Source of the DNA: Pollutimonas sp035515055
GTDB lineage: Bacteria > Pseudomonadota > Gammaproteobacteria > Burkholderiales > Burkholderiaceae_B
Assembly: GCA_035515055.1 (NCBI GenBank)
Contig: DATJBV010000019.1
Location: forward strand, 1-28,223
Direction: 5' to 3'
Length of the DNA: 28,223 bases
In this document: positions 8,091 to 15,582 of the stretch, one piece after another
Layout: each line of letters opens with the position of its first letter
How positions within the stretch are numbered: the stretch's first letter is position 1
Notes under the pieces: model-generated
What the model was told of the DNA's origin: nothing
The model's database searches: none
Seen by the model: the letters and a program-made list of their open reading frames with translations, nothing else
Program-made: the position numbers and the translations under genes

Positions 8091-8540
8091 ATGAAATTCA
8101 ACGATTTTCAAGTTGGAATGGTGGTGGCTCACCCGCCCGTGGTCGTAACCCAGGAAGAAATGCTGGCCTTTGCGAAGGCGTATGATCCCCAGTGGTTCCA
8201 CGTCGACGCCGAACGCGCGAAGGACGGCCGTTGGGACGGACTCATCGCCAGTGGCTGGCTCACTTGCGGCCTGGCCATGCGCATGGCCGTGGACGCTGCC
8301 TTGCACGACTCTGAATCATTCGGCTCGCCTGGGCTGGAAAAGGTGCGTTGGCTCTTGCCGGTGCGCGCGGGCGACGCGCTGCGCCTGGCCGCCACCATCG
8401 ACTCAAAGCGCATTTCGTCCAGCCGCGACGACCTGGGCATTATCCGCTGGTCGTGGCGCGTATTCAATCAGCGCGACGAACAGGTACTCGAGCTGGAGGC
8501 TACGAGCCTGTTCGACCTGGGCACGACTACGGCCCTTTAA
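8091..8540 (+). CDS. MaoC-like hotdog-fold dehydratase
   Basis: This 149-residue protein is of the MaoC/R-specific enoyl-CoA hydratase family, which hydrates or dehydrates acyl-CoA thioesters. KAYDPQWFHVDAERAKDG (about 30-47) is the hydratase-2 region, with the Asp and His five residues apart. DGLIASGWLTCGLAMRM is the following helix that buries the active site. PGLEKVRWLLPVRAGDALRL is the second hotdog strand block. The neighbouring glutaryl-CoA dehydrogenase gene on the opposite strand also acts on acyl-CoA, which is compatible with a shared catabolic role. The exact substrate is unknown. The ATG has an AGG six bases upstream. The stop lies 3 bases from the convergent gcdH stop. Confidence 0.88.
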   Translation: MKFNDFQVGMVVAHPPVVVTQEEMLAFAKAYDPQWFHVDAERAKDGRWDGLIASGWLTCGLAMRMAVDAALHDSESFGSPGLEKVRWLLPVRAGDALRLAATIDSKRISSSRDDLGIIRWSWRVFNQRDEQVLELEATSLFDLGTTTAL

Positions 8541-8543
8541 CGC

Positions 8544-9737
8544 TTAGAAAAATGCCTGCAGGCCGGTTTGTGCGCGGCCAAGTATCAGCGCATGGACGTC
8601 GTGCGTGCCTTCATAGGTATTTACGACCTCCAGGTTGACCAGGTGGCGCGCAACGCCAAATTCGTCCGAAATGCCGTTGCCGCCCAACATGTCCCTGGCA
8701 AGCCGCGCGATGTCTAGCGCCTTGCCGCAAGAGTTGCGTTTCATCATTGAAGTGATCTCGACGGCGGCGGTGCCTTCGTCTTTCATGCGGCCTAGGCGTA
8801 GGCAGCCTTGCAGCGCCATGGTGATCTCGGTCTGCATATCGGCCAGCTTCTTCTGGATAAGCTGGTTGGCGGCAAGGGGGCGGCCAAACTGCTTGCGATC
8901 CAGCGTGTACTGGCGCGCGGTATGCCAACACGCTTCGGCGGCTCCCAATGCGCCCCAGGCTATTCCGAATCGAGCCGAATTCAGGCAGGTGAAGGGACCG
9001 CGCAGTCCGCTAACGCCAGGCATCATCTGCTCAGCGGCTACTTCAACATCGTCCATCACGATTTCGCCGGTGATCGACGCGCGCAACCCTACCTTGCCAT
9101 GGATGACGGGGGTAGATAGCCCCTTGGCGCCTTTTTCCAGGATGAAGCCACGGATTTTGCCGTCGTCATCCCCTCCAACCACTTTGGCCCACACCACGAA
9201 GACGTCGGCGATGGGTGAATTGGTGATCCACATTTTTGCGCCGCTAAGGCGGTAGCCGTCGGCTGTTTTAACCGCACGGGTTTCCATGCTGCCGGGGTCC
9301 GAGCCATGATTCGGCTCGGTCAGGCCGAAACAGCCTATCCATTCGCCGCGTGCCAGCCTGGGCAGGTATTTGCGCTTCTGTTCTTCACTGCCGAATTCAT
9401 AAATTGGCACCATGACCAGGGACGACTGAACACTCATCATGGAACGATAGCCGGAGTCGATGCGCTCCACCTCGCGGGCTATCAAGCCATAGCTGACGTA
9501 GTTCAGCCCCGCACCGCCGTATTCCTCGGGGATCGTGGCGCCCAAAAGGCCCAATTCGCCCATCTCCGGAAAAATGGTGACATCTGTTTTTTCGTTGCGA
9601 AACGCATCCAGCACCCGCCCAGCGAGTTTATCTTGCGCGTAAGCGTGGGCCGCGTCGCGGACCATGCGTTCGTCCTGGGTAAGCTGACTATCCAGCAACA
9701 GGGGGTCTTGCCAGTGAAATGAAGGTGCTGCCGACAT
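8544..9737 (-). CDS. gcdH: Glutaryl-CoA dehydrogenase (acyl-CoA dehydrogenase family)
   Basis: GcdH is an FAD enzyme that oxidises and decarboxylates glutaryl-CoA to crotonyl-CoA in lysine, tryptophan and glutarate breakdown. Its 397 residues match the family length. The opening FHWQDPLLLDSQLT, IPEEYGGAGLNYVSYGL and the repeated-Ser segment RSMMSVQSSLVMVPIYEFG are typical. CFGLTEPNHGSDPGSM and MWITNSP form the flavin/substrate core. NTYEGTHDVHALILGR holds the catalytic Glu at about 376 and the THD motif characteristic of GcdH. GGAG sits 6 bases before the ATG at 9737. The gene lies downstream of the TPP enzyme on the same strand, with a GC-rich hairpin between them. A CoA-transferase, its frequent partner, is not in the window. 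Confidence 0.93.
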   Translation of the reverse strand: MSAAPSFHWQDPLLLDSQLTQDERMVRDAAHAYAQDKLAGRVLDAFRNEKTDVTIFPEMGELGLLGATIPEEYGGAGLNYVSYGLIAREVERIDSGYRSMMSVQSSLVMVPIYEFGSEEQKRKYLPRLARGEWIGCFGLTEPNHGSDPGSMETRAVKTADGYRLSGAKMWITNSPIADVFVVWAKVVGGDDDGKIRGFILEKGAKGLSTPVIHGKVGLRASITGEIVMDDVEVAAEQMMPGVSGLRGPFTCLNSARFGIAWGALGAAEACWHTARQYTLDRKQFGRPLAANQLIQKKLADMQTEITMALQGCLRLGRMKDEGTAAVEITSMMKRNSCGKALDIARLARDMLGGNGISDEFGVARHLVNLEVVNTYEGTHDVHALILGRAQTGLQAFF

Positions 9738-9775
9738 GGTGGGCTCCGATACTAAGTAAATGTGGAATGCGTTGG

Positions 9776-9795
9776 GGGGCGGCAGTAGCCGCCCC
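9776..9795 (-). terminator. GC-rich hairpin between the TPP-enzyme gene and gcdH
   Basis: GGGGCGGC (9776-9783) and GCCGCCCC (9788-9795) form a perfect 8-bp stem with a 4-base loop, just past the TPP-enzyme stop on the minus strand. The following minus-strand bases are CAACGC, not a T-run, so it is not a canonical intrinsic terminator. It could be a factor-dependent terminator, an RNA-stabilising 3' structure or an attenuator before gcdH. The structure is seen; its function is inferred. Confidence 0.4.
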
Positions 9796-9802
9796 GGTTG
9801 GA

Positions 9803-11500
9803 TCAGGACATCCGCGCCTGCGCGTTCTTGCGGATTTCGTCCAGCGTGGTTGTGGGCGAAATTGCTTCAGGGTCGAGCATGCAGTGCAGGATGGCGGGCT
9901 TTCCGCTGGCAACGGCGCGTTCGAAGGCGGGACCGAACTGTGCCGTTGTCTCGACGCGTTCGCCATGGCCGCCGAACGCGATGGCGTAGGCGGCGAAATC
10001 GGGATTCTTCAGTGTGGTCGCCGAAAGGCGCGCTGGGTAGTGGCGTTCTTGGTGCATTCGTATCGTGCCATACATGCCGTTATCGATAAGTATGACGATG
10101 ATGGGCAATTGGTATTGCACCGCGGTGGCAAACTCCTGGCCGTGCATCATGAAGCAGCCGTCGCCGGCAAAGCACACCACCATGCGGGCCGGATCGACGC
10201 GCTTCGCCGCCACGGCCGCAGGCAAGCCATAGCCCATGGAACCGGACGTAGGCGCCAACTGGGTGCCATACCGGGTATAGCGATGAAACCGGTGCAGCCA
10301 GGTTGCGTAGTTGCCGGCGCCATTGCACATGATCGAGTCGGCCGGCAAGGAGGATTCCAGATAAGACATGACCTGGCCCATTTGCAGTTGCCCAGGATGG
10401 GAAATTGCCGCTGGGTCGGTCCATGCCAGATAGCTTGTGCGCAAGGCCTGGAGCTGGCTGGCCCAGCATGCCGGTTGAGCCGGGCGCATGTCCGAAACCG
10501 CCTGGGCAAATGAAGCCGGCGATACGTTGATTGCAAGATCGGCACAATAGACGCGGTTGAGTTCTCCGGCGTCGGGATGGATATGCACCAGGGTTTGGGC
10601 TGGCACCGGAATGTCCAGCAATGTATAGCTTTGACTCGCGATTTCCGACATCCGGCCGCCCACCAACAACACAAGATCGGCATTCCCGATGTAGTTGGTC
10701 AGGACCGGATTGCTGCCCAGGCCGACATCGCCCACGAAGCAGTCATGGTTCACCGAGAACAGCATTTGACGCCGGAACTGGACCGCCGTAGGAAGCTGGT
10801 GGCGCGCGGCGAATTCGGCAAAGGCGTCTACCGACGCCTGGTTCCAGCGGGCTCCGCCCAATATGGCGATGGGCCGCTGCGCCTTGGCAAGGGTTTGCGC
10901 CAATTCTGCCATTTGGGCTGTGGTGGGTGCCGTTTCGACCACGGTATACGGCGGTGCATCTGCCACGACGGCGTGTTCAACCAGCATGTCCTCTGGCAAT
11001 GCAATGACGACCGGGCCTGGCCGGCCCGAGGTGGCCACGTGGAACGCGCGCGAAATAAGTTCCGGGAGCCGCTCGACCTGGTCGACTTCGGTCACCCATT
11101 TGACCTGGCTGCCGAAGACGGCCCGGTAGTCCATTTCCTGGAAGGCTTCGCGCTCGCGCATGCCGCGCTCGATTTGGCCGACGAACAGAATGAGCGGTGT
11201 GGAATCTTGCGAGGCAATGTGTATGCCGGCCAGCGCGTTGGCCGCTCCGGGCGCCCGGGTTACCATGCAAATGCCAGGCCTGCCTGTGAGTTTGCCGTGG
11301 GCTTCGGCCATCATTGCCGCCCCGCCTTCCTGGCGGCAGACCGTTACCTGTATGTCGGCGTCGTGCAGGCCATCCAGCACCGCCAGGTAGCTTTCGCCCG
11401 GTACGCAAAATACGTGGTCGACGCCTTGCGCAAGCAACTGTGCGACAAGTATGTGCCCGCCCAGGCGGGGCTGCGCGGCAGAAGGTGAGGGTGTAGTCAT
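9803..11500 (-). CDS. Thiamine pyrophosphate-dependent enzyme, acetolactate synthase large-subunit-like
   Basis: This 565-residue protein has the three-domain plan of TPP enzymes. The N-terminal Pyr domain has GVDHVFCVPGESYLAVLDGL and the cofactor-activating Glu58 in RQEGGAAMMAEAHGKLTG. A central domain follows (about 190-330). The C-terminal PP domain has the TPP/Mg motif from GDGCFMMHGQEF (about 446) to LIDNGMYG. It resembles acetolactate synthases and related decarboxylases, but no regulatory ilvH-type subunit is adjacent, so a catabolic or 2-oxoacid-specific role is plausible. The start at 11500 is preferred over an upstream TTG because the family N-terminus begins there, although the ribosome site is weak. 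A LysR remnant and LysR-type operator lie divergently upstream, as is usual for a regulated target gene. Confidence 0.88.
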   Translation of the reverse strand: MTTPSPSAAQPRLGGHILVAQLLAQGVDHVFCVPGESYLAVLDGLHDADIQVTVCRQEGGAAMMAEAHGKLTGRPGICMVTRAPGAANALAGIHIASQDSTPLILFVGQIERGMREREAFQEMDYRAVFGSQVKWVTEVDQVERLPELISRAFHVATSGRPGPVVIALPEDMLVEHAVVADAPPYTVVETAPTTAQMAELAQTLAKAQRPIAILGGARWNQASVDAFAEFAARHQLPTAVQFRRQMLFSVNHDCFVGDVGLGSNPVLTNYIGNADLVLLVGGRMSEIASQSYTLLDIPVPAQTLVHIHPDAGELNRVYCADLAINVSPASFAQAVSDMRPAQPACWASQLQALRTSYLAWTDPAAISHPGQLQMGQVMSYLESSLPADSIMCNGAGNYATWLHRFHRYTRYGTQLAPTSGSMGYGLPAAVAAKRVDPARMVVCFAGDGCFMMHGQEFATAVQYQLPIIVILIDNGMYGTIRMHQERHYPARLSATTLKNPDFAAYAIAFGGHGERVETTAQFGPAFERAVASGKPAILHCMLDPEAISPTTTLDEIRKNAQARMS

Positions 11501-11542
11501 AGTCGATGAGGATAGTGTGCGCGGGCGGCACAACGCAGTTGA

Positions 11543-11548
11543 TAAAAT
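11543..11548 (+). promoter_or_regulatory. TAAAAT -10-like box before the LysR remnant
   Basis: TAAAAT lies 40 bases before the LysR remnant ATG, in the divergent region shared with the TPP-enzyme gene. No convincing -35 is visible. After the LysR deletion, this promoter would feed into ggt. Weak evidence. Confidence 0.25.
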
Positions 11549-11559
11549 AGCACAATGTC

Positions 11560-11574
11560 TTGCCTATTACGCAA
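11560..11574. promoter_or_regulatory. LysR-type operator (T-N11-A dyad)
   Basis: TTGC (11560-11563) and GCAA (11571-11574) flank 7 bases, making an interrupted palindrome that contains T-N11-A, the classic LysR-family recognition pattern. It lies 14 bases before the ATG of the LysR remnant and about 60 bases before the divergent TPP-enzyme start, the usual place for autoregulation plus target activation. The regulator gene beside it is broken. Confidence 0.5.
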
Positions 11575-11588
11575 GATGAGGACAGTCA

Positions 11589-11757
11589 ATGAGAAACGGC
11601 ATACCCAATCTTGGCGCCTTGCAGGCATTCGAGGCAACCGCCCGGCTCGGTTCCTTTTCGCGTGGCGCGCACGTGCTATCCAACCTCCAGTGAACCAAGC
11701 GAAGCCTTGCTCGCATTCGGGGCATGGCTCGGGACAACGGCGCAGGCCGGACAATAG
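11589..11757 (+). pseudogene. LysR-family regulator remnant with large internal deletion
   Basis: From the ATG at 11589 the frame reads MRNGIPNLGALQAFEATARL and then GSFSRGAHVLS, a typical start of a LysR/GcvA-type helix-turn-helix protein, but it meets TGA at 11691-11693 after 34 codons. In the +1 frame, from 11683 to the TAG at 11755-11757, the sequence reads SEPSEALLAFGAWLGTTAQ. This resembles the C-terminal helix of LysR effector domains (consensus like AFRDWL). So both ends of a ~300-residue gene appear to survive with roughly 750 bases missing between them. The fragment lies divergent from the TPP-enzyme gene and beside a LysR-type operator. The N-terminal match is strong and the C-terminal match is moderate. 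A short leader peptide is the alternative. Confidence 0.72.
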
Positions 11758-11768
11758 GAAGGCGGATG

Positions 11769-13559
11769 ATGACGATGGCTCGATGGCATCCTGGAAAATG
11801 GCTGGCGGTGGCCAGTCTTTGTCTTTCTGCTTTATGCGCGGGGCCGGCAGCCTGGGCATTCCAGCCGGTAGTGCCGCAAAGCGTCGAGGATATTCAGCCC
11901 GAAGCGGCGACGCAGGCCACATCGCCCGATGCGCGCGCGCCGGCGCACGCCGCCAATTACATGGTGAGCAGTGCGAATCCATGGGCGACGAAGGCTGGAG
12001 TCGCCATCCTGGCGGCCGGCGGCAGCGCCACCGATGCGGTGATTGCGGCGCAGATGGTGCTTAACGTGGTCGAACCGCAATCCTCGGGCATAGGCGGAGG
12101 CGCCTTCGTCGTCACATTCGACGCCGCGTTGCGGCGTGTGCAAGCCTGGGATGGACGTGAAACGGCTCCCGCCGCGGCCCGCAGCGATCGCTTTATGCGG
12201 GAGGGCCTGGCGCTGAAGTTCTCCGATGCCGTCAATAGCGGCCGTTCGGTAGGCACGCCTGGCTTGTTGCGTGTCTTGGGGCTAATGCATGAGCAACATG
12301 GCCGGCTGCCATGGTCGGACCTGTTCGAACCGGCCATCGACTTGGCCCAGCGAGGCTTCCCGGTGTCGGAACGGCTGCATGCCTTGCTCACAGGGCAAAA
12401 CGAGCTGCAAGCCCAGCCCGCCGCGGCATCTTTTTTCTACGATGACAACGGCCAGCCATGGCCCGTGGGGCACCGGCTTCGCAATCCTGCGCTTGCCCAG
12501 ACACTGAGGAAAATCGCGGCAAATGGACCCCGCGCATTTTATGAAGGACCGATGGCGCAGCGCATCGTCGACGCGGTAGCGGCGCACAAGGTCCCTGGCG
12601 ACCTGGCGTTGAAGGATCTGGCCGATTATCGGGCGCTCGAGCGCGCGCCCTTATGCGGTCCTTACAAGGAATATACGATTTGCGGCATGCCGCCGCCCAG
12701 CGCGGGTCCGCTGACGGTTCTCCAGATGCTTGGCATTCTTTCACACACGCCGCTGGCGGATCTGGCCGCCGATTCCCTGCAGGCGGTGCACTTGTTCGCC
12801 GAAGCGGGCAAGTTGGCATTCGCCGACCGCGACGCGTATGTGGGCGACCCCGATTTTGTCGATGTGCCGGTACAGGCGCTGCTGGATCCTCCGTATCTTG
12901 CATCGCGTGCCGCTCTGATACAACCCGACAAGGCAATGGCGCCGGCGCTGGCGGGCAACCCCCTGCGCCTGCCTTCGCTTCCCGGCCGGGGAAACACACC
13001 CGAACTGCCTTCCACGACTCATATTGTGGTGGTCGACGCCCGAGGCAACGTGGTGTCCATGACGAGCACGATCGAATCCGCGTTCGGCAGCAAGATATTC
13101 GTCGACGGATACTTGCTGAATAATCAATTGACGGATTTTTCGCTGACCGACGCCGACGCAAATGGCGCGCCGGTACGCAACCGCGTGGAGCCGGGAAAGC
13201 GGCCGCGCAGCTCCATGGCGCCAATGCTTGTCCTGAAGGACGGCAAGCCCGTCATGGCGATCGGCTCGCCTGGCGGAAGCGCAATCATCAATTTCGTGGC
13301 AAAGGCGCTGCTTGGCGTTCTGGACTGGGAGATGAATATTCAGGAAGCCATCAGCCTGCCCAACCGGGGAAGCCAGAATCGAACCACGGACCTGGAAAAG
13401 GGCACCTCGCTGCATACGCTGGTGCCGGGGCTGACGGCGCTGGGACACGTTGTCCGCGAGGTGGACCTGCCCAGCGGCTTGCAGGGGATCGTGCTTGTGC
13501 CTGACGGCTTGCAAGGTGGAGCGGACCCGCGCCGAGAAGGGCTGGCGGCGGGGGGGTGA
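11769..13559 (+). CDS. ggt: Periplasmic gamma-glutamyltranspeptidase precursor
   Basis: GGT cleaves the gamma-glutamyl bond of glutathione and other gamma-glutamyl compounds in the periplasm. The precursor self-cleaves into large and small subunits. A signal peptide is clear, with basic residues, the hydrophobic WLAVASLCLSALCA and cleavage after AWA near residue 30. The large subunit has SGIGGGAFVV and DGRETAP. The small subunit starts at the catalytic Thr, about residue 416, in PSTTHIVVVDARGN. SSMAPMLV and GSPGGSAIINF form the substrate and oxyanion sites. The start is chosen from AGGAAGG (11756-11762), which serves ATG 11769 with 6-base spacing; 11766, 11775 and 11724 are alternatives. The ribosome site overlaps the end of the LysR remnant. 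The stop lies 4 bases from the convergent purU stop. Confidence 0.95.
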   Translation: MTMARWHPGKWLAVASLCLSALCAGPAAWAFQPVVPQSVEDIQPEAATQATSPDARAPAHAANYMVSSANPWATKAGVAILAAGGSATDAVIAAQMVLNVVEPQSSGIGGGAFVVTFDAALRRVQAWDGRETAPAAARSDRFMREGLALKFSDAVNSGRSVGTPGLLRVLGLMHEQHGRLPWSDLFEPAIDLAQRGFPVSERLHALLTGQNELQAQPAAASFFYDDNGQPWPVGHRLRNPALAQTLRKIAANGPRAFYEGPMAQRIVDAVAAHKVPGDLALKDLADYRALERAPLCGPYKEYTICGMPPPSAGPLTVLQMLGILSHTPLADLAADSLQAVHLFAEAGKLAFADRDAYVGDPDFVDVPVQALLDPPYLASRAALIQPDKAMAPALAGNPLRLPSLPGRGNTPELPSTTHIVVVDARGNVVSMTSTIESAFGSKIFVDGYLLNNQLTDFSLTDADANGAPVRNRVEPGKRPRSSMAPMLVLKDGKPVMAIGSPGGSAIINFVAKALLGVLDWEMNIQEAISLPNRGSQNRTTDLEKGTSLHTLVPGLTALGHVVREVDLPSGLQGIVLVPDGLQGGADPRREGLAAGG

Positions 13560-13563
13560 CTAC

Positions 13564-14433
13564 TTACCGGAACACCACCGTGCGTTGGCCATTGAGCAGG
13601 ATGCGGTGCTCGACATGGCATCGGACGGCGCGCGACAGCACCAGCGATTCCACGTCGCTGCCCACCTGGGTCAGATCTTGGGCGCTCATGGCGTGGTCCA
13701 CGCGCTCGATGTCTTGTTCGATGATCGGGCCCTCATCCAAATGGGCGGTTACATAGTGCGCCGTGGCGCCGATGATTTTCACCCCGCGGGCGTGAGCCTG
13801 GTGATACGGCCGCGCTCCCTTGAAGCTGGGCAGGAAGCTGTGGTGGATATTAATGGCTTTACCCGCCAAGGCCCGGCATAGCGTGTCGGATAGGACCTGC
13901 ATGTATCGCGCCAGGACGACCAGGTCGACCTTCTCGCGTTCGACCAGATTCAATATCGTCTGTTCCTGGACATCCCGCGTGTCGGCGGCGACCGGCAAAT
14001 AATGGAAGGGTACGCCATACGAATTGGCGAGCCCCGCAAAGTCGTTGTGGTTGGACACAATGCCAGCAATTTCCACCGGCAATTGCCCGCTATGCTGGCG
14101 AAACAGCAAATCATTCAGGCAATGCCCTTGGCGGCTGACGAGTATGAGCAGCCTGGCCTTGCGCCGTAAATCGTGGATTTGCGCCTGCATGTCGAAGCGC
14201 TCGGCCACCGGGGCGAACGACGCCTGCAGTTCCCGCACATCCGCCGGTTGCGGCAATGCAAAATGCACACGCAGGAAAAAGCGCTGCGTCTCCAGGTCGC
14301 CGAACTGCTGCGCGTCGACGATGTTGCCGTGTCGTTGCAGCAGCCATCCCGACACGTTGTGCACGATGCCGATACGATCCGGGCAGGACAAGGTAAGAAT
14401 ATAGTCGTTCATGCTGGATGCTGGCAGGATCAT
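13564..14433 (-). CDS. purU: Formyltetrahydrofolate deformylase
   Basis: PurU hydrolyses 10-formyl-THF to formate and THF, balancing one-carbon pools and feeding formate to purine synthesis. An N-terminal ACT domain (YILTLSCPDRIGIVHNVSGW, then QQFGDLETQRFFLRVHF) senses effectors. The C-terminal formyltransferase-like domain shows VSNHNDFAGLANSYGVPFH, NIHHSFLPSFKGARPYHQA and IGATAHYVTAHLDEGPIIEQ, with the catalytic Asn, His and Asp. The start at 14433 makes an ATGA overlap with the upstream flavoprotein gene and gives 289 residues. The in-frame ATG at 14412 would give 282, closer to the E. coli length. The overlap implies translational coupling. The family is certain; the exact start is less so. 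Confidence 0.95.
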   Translation of the reverse strand: MILPASSMNDYILTLSCPDRIGIVHNVSGWLLQRHGNIVDAQQFGDLETQRFFLRVHFALPQPADVRELQASFAPVAERFDMQAQIHDLRRKARLLILVSRQGHCLNDLLFRQHSGQLPVEIAGIVSNHNDFAGLANSYGVPFHYLPVAADTRDVQEQTILNLVEREKVDLVVLARYMQVLSDTLCRALAGKAINIHHSFLPSFKGARPYHQAHARGVKIIGATAHYVTAHLDEGPIIEQDIERVDHAMSAQDLTQVGSDVESLVLSRAVRCHVEHRILLNGQRTVVFR

Positions 14434-15545
14434 GGCGTTTGCGTCAATGCTTCCGCGGTGGCATCCGCCAGAGCCAGGCAGGCGGTCAAGCCGGGCGATT
14501 CAATGCCGAACAAATTCACCAGATTCGCCGTGCCATGAAGGGCCGGGCCCGCAATCATGAAGTCGGCAGCCGGTTCGCCCGCGCGGACGATCTTCGGGCG
14601 TATGCCCGTGTAGCCGGGATTTAATGCGCCATCGGGAAGGGCGGGCCAGTAACGGCGTACGGCCTCGTAAAACGTATTGGCGCGTGTTGCATCCAGGGTG
14701 TAGTCCTCGCCATCGACCCACTCGGTGTCGGGTCCGAACTTCGCCTGGCCGCCCATGTCCAGGGTCAGGTGGACACCGAGCCCGGCGCTGTCGGGCATGG
14801 GGTAGATGAGCCGGCTGAAGGGCGATCGGCCCGCCAGCGTGAAGTAGCTGCCCTTGCAGTAGTATGCGTTGGGTATGTGTCCCGCCGCTTGTCCCTCCAG
14901 CCGTCGCGCAACGGTTGGCGCCGACAGGCCTGTGGAATTAATGACACAGTTGGCGGTAAGCTCCATGCTTTCTTCGCCATCGAATCGCAGCAGGAATTCG
15001 CCGGAGGGCAGCACCTGGCCGCTGCTGAAACGGGTGTGGAATACGCACTGCGCGCCATGGTTCTCGGCGTCGCCCTGGAGCGAAAGCATCAGGGCATGGC
15101 TGTCGACAATGCCTGTCGATGGCGACACCAGCGCCGCGTCGCACACGAGCGAAGGTTCAAGTTCGCGCGCTTCGGCGCCCGAGATCCGGTACAAGTCATC
15201 CACGCCGTTAAGGCGGGCGCGCTCGGCTATCGCGCCCAAACGAAGGCTTTGGTCAGCGCTGGCCGATACGATCAACTTGCCCAGCCGACGATACGGTACG
15301 CCGCGTTCGGCGCAATAAGCATAAAGCATGCGTTTGCCGTCGACGCATAGCCGGGCCTTCAAGCTGTTCGGCTCGTAATAAATACCCGCGTGTATGACTT
15401 CGGAATTGCGTGAACTTGTTCCTGTTCCGATTGCCTCGGTGGCTTCGACCAACAAGACGTCGCGGCCCATCATTGCGAGTTTGCGCGCCACGGCCAGGCC
15501 GACGACACCGGCCCCCAAGACGACGCAGTCTATATCTACTGCCAT
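14430..15545 (-). CDS. FAD-dependent oxidoreductase, L-2-hydroxyglutarate oxidase-like
   Basis: This 371-residue flavoprotein is of the DAO superfamily. The FAD-binding Rossmann start is CVVLGAGVVGLAVARKL (8-24), followed by VEATEAIGTGTSSRNSEVIH and AGIYYEPNS, the signature of the LhgO/L2HGDH branch. GIRPKIVRAGEPAADFMI and FGIESPGLTACLALA are typical C-terminal FAD contacts. It probably oxidises L-2-hydroxyglutarate or a related 2-hydroxyacid at the membrane or in the cytosol. It is shorter than E. coli LhgO (~420), so the substrate is not certain. ATG 15545 is chosen over a longer frame because AGGA lies 6 bases upstream and the FAD motif then sits at the N-terminus. It follows the flavin reductase gene by 37 bases and overlaps purU. 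Confidence 0.85.
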   Translation of the reverse strand: MAVDIDCVVLGAGVVGLAVARKLAMMGRDVLLVEATEAIGTGTSSRNSEVIHAGIYYEPNSLKARLCVDGKRMLYAYCAERGVPYRRLGKLIVSASADQSLRLGAIAERARLNGVDDLYRISGAEARELEPSLVCDAALVSPSTGIVDSHALMLSLQGDAENHGAQCVFHTRFSSGQVLPSGEFLLRFDGEESMELTANCVINSTGLSAPTVARRLEGQAAGHIPNAYYCKGSYFTLAGRSPFSRLIYPMPDSAGLGVHLTLDMGGQAKFGPDTEWVDGEDYTLDATRANTFYEAVRRYWPALPDGALNPGYTGIRPKIVRAGEPAADFMIAGPALHGTANLVNLFGIESPGLTACLALADATAEALTQTP

Positions 15546-15582
15546 AGTGTGTCCTGCATAAAGTAATGTTCCTGCTTCTGGC

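Noticed and set aside
11555..12064. A 169-codon frame across the LysR remnant and ggt start
   Set aside because: It is out of frame with both and has no recognisable domain. The LysR and GGT frames explain the region.
12388..13224. A 278-codon antisense frame inside ggt
   Set aside because: The composition is rich in Arg, Pro and Ala without domains or ribosome site, and it lies inside a certain gene.
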